DNA from: Mucilaginibacter rubeus
Lineage (GTDB): Bacteria; Bacteroidota; Bacteroidia; Sphingobacteriales; Sphingobacteriaceae
Direction of reading: 5' to 3'
Assembly (NCBI RefSeq): GCF_014643835.1
Contig: NZ_BMKD01000001.1
Coordinates: 62,001 to 126,000, forward strand
Length of the DNA: 64,000 nt
Positions 59,710-64,000 of the stretch are shown here, piece by piece. Made by a program: the position numbers and the translations under genes. Numbering within the stretch: position 1 is the stretch's first letter; every line of letters starts with the position of its first letter. The notes below the pieces were generated by a model that was given only the letters and a program-made list of their open reading frames with translations, searched no databases and had not been told where the DNA came from.

Positions 59710-61272
59710 TTACTCCAACCTCTTCTTCGCTAACTCAGGAGAATACCGTTCATTTAACCGATAATTTGGCGTGATAATAAACACAGCCGTACCTTTTTCG
59801 CGGGCAAGCGGATTAGTTACTTCGCCTACTTTCGTAAAACTGCCTATCATTTTCCCTTCCACAAACTCCTTAATATTTTTTCCGCCGTTTTCATCTACAT
59901 AAATCAGGTATTTGCTTTTGAGGCTATCTGGTGCCCAAAGGGTAAAGCTGCTGTTCAGTGATATTACATCGGGATAGCCGTATTGCTTGCGGTAATGGTG
60001 GATTGCACCGGCTTCACCGTAGTTATCGGCATAAACCATAGTCTGTTTTTGATCTTCAGGGTTTAAGCTTTTGTAAGCTTTATCAACCAATGCCGCCATA
60101 TCATCCCATCCCAGCATGTCGGCATAATCCTGTGTGGTAGCATGTTTTTTACCGTCTTCCCAGGTCATCGAAAAACGGGCAGCCGGAAGGTGTTTATCGG
60201 CAAATCGAAAAAAAGCCAGGGTTTGGTCCATTGGTAAAATGGGCAATAAGATTGGCAGTAACAAAGCATTGGGCAACGTAAACAATATTACCAGGGCGGT
60301 ACGCAAAACATAGCCAGTGGTTTTTAATAAACGCTCAAAACCAAAGGCCCCTGCTGCAAACAACATGGGGTAGGCTCCAAATATGTAATAGCTTTTACCA
60401 TCCATCATCAGTAAAAAAAAGAAGATGAGCGCATAAGCCAATGCCAGAAACTGGAAATTACGCAGCCTGAATGAAAATATCAGGAACGCCAGTCCGTTAA
60501 GCCATACAAATAACGCTATGCCGTTGACCAGTAGTTGCTGCTTAATAAAGTCGGTTGGGGTTATGTAATCCAGCTGCTGCTCGCGCAGGGCTTTCATATG
60601 CGTAAATACAGGCATGTGATGTGTTATTTGCCAGATGAGGTTAGGCAGTACGATAACTATTGTTATCAAGGCAGCACCAAGAATATGCTTATTGAACAGT
60701 AATTTACGCTGCTTGCTAATAAGAATCCCAATAACCAGCGAAGCTGCGAAAAATAGCATGGTGTACTTGGTAAGTACGCCAAAGCCAACGGCTGCCCCCA
60801 GCCAGTACAGGTACCTTACATCGGTAGTGTTGAGGTATTTTACGAGCAGCCAAACGGTTAATACCCACCAAAACTGATCGAATACTACAGGCTGAAAAAG
60901 ATAGTCACTTGCTGCAAAGGCAGGCGCAAAAATGAGTGATAAACACGCAAGGGTTATAGCAAACTTCTTTCCACCAAATTCTATTACTATAAGTCCGGTG
61001 AGCAGCACAATAAGCCCACCAAACAGGGTAGGGAACAATCGCGCCGCAAAAACCGAGTTGCCAAAACAAGTTATAGAAATTTTTGCCAGGATGGCTATAA
61101 ATGGCGGTACTTCCTTATATCCCCAATCCAGGTGGTCGGCCAGTACAAGGTGCAAAAACTCATCCCTGTGGAAACCAAAATGCGATATGGCGAAAAGATT
61201 AAGAACAACTTTAATAAATACAAATATCAGTACAAAATAAACGTAGGTAGATTTCCGGTTTTTGTAAGGCAT
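59710..61272 (-). CDS. GT39/ArnT-like membrane glycosyltransferase
   Basis: The 520-residue protein has about 10-11 membrane helices and the GT-C pattern of dolichyl-phosphate-mannose/ArnT-type transferases. The acidic motif is in the first loop (FHRDEFLHLVLADHLDWGYKEVPP, conserved Asp-Glu), followed by VFAARLFPTLFGGLIVLL. These enzymes use a polyprenyl-linked sugar to modify lipid A, proteins or other envelope targets. The soluble end (from about residue 385) carries YADNYGEAGAIHHYRKQYG, a stretch found in this subgroup. The acceptor is unknown. It is upstream-separated from murA by a repeat. Confidence 0.85.
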   Translation of the reverse strand: MPYKNRKSTYVYFVLIFVFIKVVLNLFAISHFGFHRDEFLHLVLADHLDWGYKEVPPFIAILAKISITCFGNSVFAARLFPTLFGGLIVLLTGLIVIEFGGKKFAITLACLSLIFAPAFAASDYLFQPVVFDQFWWVLTVWLLVKYLNTTDVRYLYWLGAAVGFGVLTKYTMLFFAASLVIGILISKQRKLLFNKHILGAALITIVIVLPNLIWQITHHMPVFTHMKALREQQLDYITPTDFIKQQLLVNGIALFVWLNGLAFLIFSFRLRNFQFLALAYALIFFFLLMMDGKSYYIFGAYPMLFAAGAFGFERLLKTTGYVLRTALVILFTLPNALLLPILLPILPMDQTLAFFRFADKHLPAARFSMTWEDGKKHATTQDYADMLGWDDMAALVDKAYKSLNPEDQKQTMVYADNYGEAGAIHHYRKQYGYPDVISLNSSFTLWAPDSLKSKYLIYVDENGGKNIKEFVEGKMIGSFTKVGEVTNPLAREKGTAVFIITPNYRLNERYSPELAKKRLE

Positions 61273-61310
61273 TGTTTATAGAATGGTTTTTTAAAGGTAG
61301 TATTTTTGAG

Positions 61311-61498
61311 GTGAAAGGTAAAAGGTTAAAGGCGAAAGGTCTTTAAAAAGTAAATTATTAATGCCGCTTTATACGCAACTATTTAAGTATTTCCCGGTTA
61401 AGTACTATATTTTGATAGAAAAAGTTCTAAAATAAAAAAAGGTTAAAGGCTTTGCTAAGTGCAGCTACCTTTAACCTTTAACCTTTCGCCTTTAACCT
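61311..61498. repeat. inverted tandem-unit repeat, GGCGAAAGG family (second locus)
   Basis: Left arm (61311-61340): GTGAAAGG, TAAAAGG, TTAAAGG, CGAAAGGT. Right arm (61467-61498): ACCTTTAACCTTTAACC, TTTCGCC, TTTAACCT. One more forward unit, GGTTAAAGGC, is at 61441. It fills the 231-bp gap between the transferase gene and murA. A single arm of the family occurs at 26998-27028. Confidence 0.87.
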
Positions 61499-61503
61499 AA
61501 AAC

Positions 61504-62811
61504 TTAGATCCGGGTTATATCAGCGCCCAAAGCTTTAAGCCTGGTATCAATATGCTGATAGCCGCGTTCAATTTGTTCAATGTTATAAATGGTTGACTGG
61601 CCTTGTGCCGAAAGTGCGGCGATCAATAAGGAAACCCCGGCGCGGATGTCCGGCGAGGTCATAGAGATACCGCGCAGTTTAACCTGGTTATCAAGGCCGA
61701 TAACGGTTGCACGGTGCGGATCGCAAAGGATGATCTGCGCGCCCATATCCAACAGCTTATCCACGAAAAATAAGCGGCTTTCAAACATTTTCTGGTGGAT
61801 TAGTACCGAACCTTTAGCCTGGATGGCGACAACCAGCACGATACTTAATAAATCGGGTGTAAAGCCCGGCCATGGCGCATCGGCAATGGTCATGATACTG
61901 CCGTCAATAAAAGTTTCTATTTCATAGTGTTCCTGGGCCGGGATAAAAATATCATCACCTCTAAGCTCCAGTTTAATGCCCAAACGCCTGAAAACATCAG
62001 GGATCATGCCCAATTCTTTGTATTGAACATCTTTAATGGTGATTTCAGAACCGGTCATGGCTGCAAGGCCGATAAATGAACCAATCTCGATCATATCGGG
62101 CAGTAAACGGTGTTCTGTACCGCCCAGTTTTTCAACACCTTCAATGGTTAACAGGTTTGAACCGATACCGCTGATTTTAGCACCCATACGGCTCAGCATT
62201 TTACAAAGCTGCTGCAGGTAAGGCTCGCAGGCGGCGTTGTAAATAGTGGTGGTGCCTTTAGCTAATACCGCGGCCATTACCACGTTGGCTGTTCCTGTTA
62301 CAGAGGCTTCATCAAGCAGGATATAGGTACCTTGCAGGTTGGAGGCATCTACATTAAAGAAACCATTTTCGGGATTGTAATTAAATTGGGCCCCCAGTTT
62401 CTCGAAACCCAGGAAGTGGGTATCCAACCTGCGGCGACCAATTTTATCGCCACCCGGTTTAGGGATAGATGCTTTGCCAAAACGTGCCAGCAAGGGGCCA
62501 ACTATCATGATAGAACCACGTAAGCCGCCGCCCTTTGATTTAAAAGCTTCAGACAAGAAAAAATCCTGGTTGATATCTTTGGCCTCAAAGGTGTAAGTAT
62601 GCTCGTTGATACGTTCAACAATAACGCCCATATCGCCAAGCAGCTCTATCAGTTTGTTTACATCCTTTATATCGGGGATGTTGCTGATGGTTACTTTTTC
62701 TTCAGTAAGCAATACGGCAGATATAACCTGTAAAGCTTCGTTTTTTGCACCCTGCGGGGTTATTTCACCTTTTAGCGGTTTGCCGCCATTTATTACAAAT
62801 GCGTTAGTCAT
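61504..62811 (-). CDS. murA: UDP-N-acetylglucosamine 1-carboxyvinyltransferase
   Basis: MurA adds enolpyruvate from PEP to UDP-GlcNAc, the first committed step of peptidoglycan synthesis. The 435-residue protein shows the N-terminal INGGKPLKGEITPQGAKNEAL, GSIMIVGPLLARFG and the active-site loop PGGDKIGRRRLDTH. In E. coli the loop reads GGCAIG with Cys115; here Asp122 replaces that Cys, a change known to make MurA insensitive to fosfomycin. The remaining family motifs are intact (DEASVTGTANVVMAAVLA, EDIFIPAQ-like segment, ERGYQHIDTRLKALGA). Confidence 0.97.
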   Translation of the reverse strand: MTNAFVINGGKPLKGEITPQGAKNEALQVISAVLLTEEKVTISNIPDIKDVNKLIELLGDMGVIVERINEHTYTFEAKDINQDFFLSEAFKSKGGGLRGSIMIVGPLLARFGKASIPKPGGDKIGRRRLDTHFLGFEKLGAQFNYNPENGFFNVDASNLQGTYILLDEASVTGTANVVMAAVLAKGTTTIYNAACEPYLQQLCKMLSRMGAKISGIGSNLLTIEGVEKLGGTEHRLLPDMIEIGSFIGLAAMTGSEITIKDVQYKELGMIPDVFRRLGIKLELRGDDIFIPAQEHYEIETFIDGSIMTIADAPWPGFTPDLLSIVLVVAIQAKGSVLIHQKMFESRLFFVDKLLDMGAQIILCDPHRATVIGLDNQVKLRGISMTSPDIRAGVSLLIAALSAQGQSTIYNIEQIERGYQHIDTRLKALGADITRI

Positions 62812-62985
62812 GCGGAGTTTCGGATAATTGATATAATCACCAATGATAAACTGTAAAAGCTATGATCGGTTTTGCCAAATAATTTATATGGGGCAAAGAT
62901 TAGAAAATTAATGGAAAAACCTTGCTAAATATCCTGTACCAAAAGATACTTTTATGAAAGAGGGAAAGCAGAAGAAAAGCAAAAG

Positions 62986-63005
62986 CCCTCCCCTGAAGGG
63001 GAGGG
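62986..63005. repeat. CCCTCCCC hairpin, probable terminator of the DUF4290 gene
   Basis: CCCTCCCC TGAA GGGGAGGG is a perfect 8-bp stem, 10 nt after the DUF4290 stop (minus strand); the following minus-strand sequence is T-rich (CTTTTGCTTTTCTTC). The hairpin with its GTTGGGTGGGG flank resembles a dispersed repeat seen in many genomes. Confidence 0.7.
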
Positions 63006-63015
63006 TTGGGTGGGG

Positions 63016-63756
63016 TTAATATTTTTTTGCGCCGCCGTTGTTACGGTTGCGGTTTTGGTTGTTGTTGCGGTTTTGATTATTGTTTTGCCTGCCGCCATTA
63101 CCGCCGCCACGGTTTTGATTGTTTTGGTTATTGTTGCGGCCGCGGTTGTTATTATTGGTATTGTTTTGCTGAAAGTTATTAGGGCGGAAATCAACACGGT
63201 TAAGGTTGATGTTCTCTTCCAGTTTCAATGTACCGCCCGATAAAGCATACAGATCAGACAGGATGCTTTCGTCGCTCACGGAGTCTTTGTTCCATTGTAC
63301 ATAGGCCATTTTCATGAAATTGGCTATAGCCTGGATCATGTGGCGCTTACGTTCAGGTTCCTCAATGGCTTTAGCTTTTTCAATCATCAGCTCAATGGTT
63401 TTGCCATAGTGCTTGTATTTGATACGCTGATGAGGATAGTTTAACGGTGCTGGTTTAATATGCACAGCATCCGGCGATGGTTTGGGATACGGTGAATCCA
63501 CATCAATCTGGTAATCAGATATGATATGCAGGTGGTCCCAAAGTTTGTGCTTAAAATCGGCTACATCGCGCAGGTGGGGGTTAAGGAAACCCATCAGGTC
63601 AATAACTACCTGTGCGTAGCGGTTACGTTCTTCTTTAGTTGGCAGCGCTACAATATATTTAACCATATTTTGTACGTTACGGCCATATTCAGACAGGATC
63701 AGTTTATTCCTGGTTGAGTTATAATCAAAATTTGCAGGCGTGTTTTCTTTAGCCAT
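63016..63756 (-). CDS. DUF4290 family protein with Asn-rich tail
   Basis: The first 180 residues match DUF4290 (FDYNSTRNKLILSEYGRN, VQNMVKYIVALPTKEERN, PHLRDVADFKHKLWDHLHI, and KHYGKTIELMIEKA). The C-terminal 65 residues are low complexity, mainly Asn, Arg, Gln and Gly (NRGRNNNQNNQNRGGGNGG type). The family is restricted to Bacteroidota and uncharacterised. There is no signal peptide; the basic, RGG-like tail suggests RNA binding, which is inference. It has a very good promoter. Confidence 0.88.
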   Translation of the reverse strand: MAKENTPANFDYNSTRNKLILSEYGRNVQNMVKYIVALPTKEERNRYAQVVIDLMGFLNPHLRDVADFKHKLWDHLHIISDYQIDVDSPYPKPSPDAVHIKPAPLNYPHQRIKYKHYGKTIELMIEKAKAIEEPERKRHMIQAIANFMKMAYVQWNKDSVSDESILSDLYALSGGTLKLEENINLNRVDFRPNNFQQNNTNNNNRGRNNNQNNQNRGGGNGGRQNNNQNRNNNQNRNRNNGGAKKY

Positions 63757-63858
63757 GGTAATAATTTTTTAAGAAAGTTGAAAGTTAGCCAGGCAAATTT
63801 CCCTGATTGGAAGGGCAAAAGAGGCTAAAATTGAATTGTTACTTGTATTGAAGTAGTG

Positions 63859-63889
63859 CAAATATAAACTAATACTTATAATACGCAAA
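63859..63889 (-). promoter_or_regulatory. promoter of the DUF4290 gene
   Basis: On the minus strand TTTG, 19 nt, then TATATTTG: a full match to the Bacteroidota TTTG-N19-TAnnTTTG consensus. The leader would be about 95 nt. Confidence 0.8.
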
Positions 63890-63947
63890 TTACGTTGGTT
63901 AATTGTTGCAAATATTTGTTTTATTTTAGCTTTTAAACATCTACAAT

Positions 63948-64000
63948 TTGGAAAATCAGCAAATTACTATCACGCATACAGAGATCTACCGCTTCAGCAT
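63948..64000 (+). CDS. N-terminus of a possible enolase-superfamily epimerase (cut by window end)
   Basis: A frame open from TTG at 63948 to the window end begins Met-Glu-Asn-Gln-Gln-Ile, followed by ITHTEIYRFS. This resembles the first strand of dipeptide epimerases and muconate cycloisomerase-like enzymes (T-E-I-Y-x-x-S-I). Only 17 codons are visible and there is no ATG, so start and identity are uncertain. Confidence 0.35.
   Translation, partial: MENQQITITHTEIYRFS

Overview
The window looks like chromosome of a Bacteroidota member of the family Sphingobacteriaceae, most like Mucilaginibacter or Pedobacter. The evidence is a SusC/SusD/SusE-type operon, the Bacteroidota promoter -7 consensus TAnnTTTG upstream of many genes, lack of strong Shine-Dalgarno sites, a ClpP with a long N-terminal extension, and family-specific genes (DUF4290, DUF2795, DUF3347, DUF2807). 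The genus is inference. I see no rRNA, tRNA, CRISPR array, prophage or intact insertion sequence.

Layout. 0-11 kb: the end of an S9 peptidase, a PPOX-fold protein, an exonuclease/GIY-YIG fusion, a pyrG-yidC unit, an IPT/TIG lipoprotein and a two-gene FIST sensor/hybrid kinase unit. 11-16.3 kb: kdsB, a deoxynucleoside kinase, trpS, plsC (followed by a decayed copy of its own 3' end), gatC, a LolD/MacB-like ATPase and a PIN toxin/antitoxin pair. 16.3-31.8 kb: AraC regulator, serine hydrolase, GH19 chitinase, cobalamin adenosyltransferase, ispD, queA, a MacB-like permease with a DUF3347 lipoprotein, a multi-PAS hybrid kinase and citrate synthase. 32-39.3 kb: a susC-susD-susE operon divergent from a secreted esterase with a carbohydrate-binding-like N-terminus; a strong AACGTT-centred palindrome lies between them. 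39.4-51.7 kb: recQ, three DUF2807 adhesin-like genes (two sharing a conserved 66-bp upstream element), an ArsR/AHSA1 pair, a dihaem cytochrome c, tig-clpP-clpX and AMP nucleosidase. 51.8-64 kb: a 1960-residue alpha-2-macroglobulin-like protein with an embedded SusC-type TonB plug, a cystathionine beta-synthase-like enzyme, an NTF2-fold protein, a GT39-like transferase, murA and a DUF4290 gene.

Two things stand out. First, the 1960-residue protein combines a macroglobulin scaffold (with a CxEQ thioester-type motif) with a CarboxypepD_reg plus TonB-plug module and has no beta-barrel. Second, the intergenic spaces hold at least six families of repeats, unrelated in sequence but sharing one architecture: imperfect 7-10 nt units iterated in tandem, mostly with a second arm in inverted orientation. 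In two places the repeats run into gene ends (the N-terminus of IspD and the C-terminus of the macroglobulin), and one pair of arms exactly brackets a small gene. I do not recognise a published name for this class.
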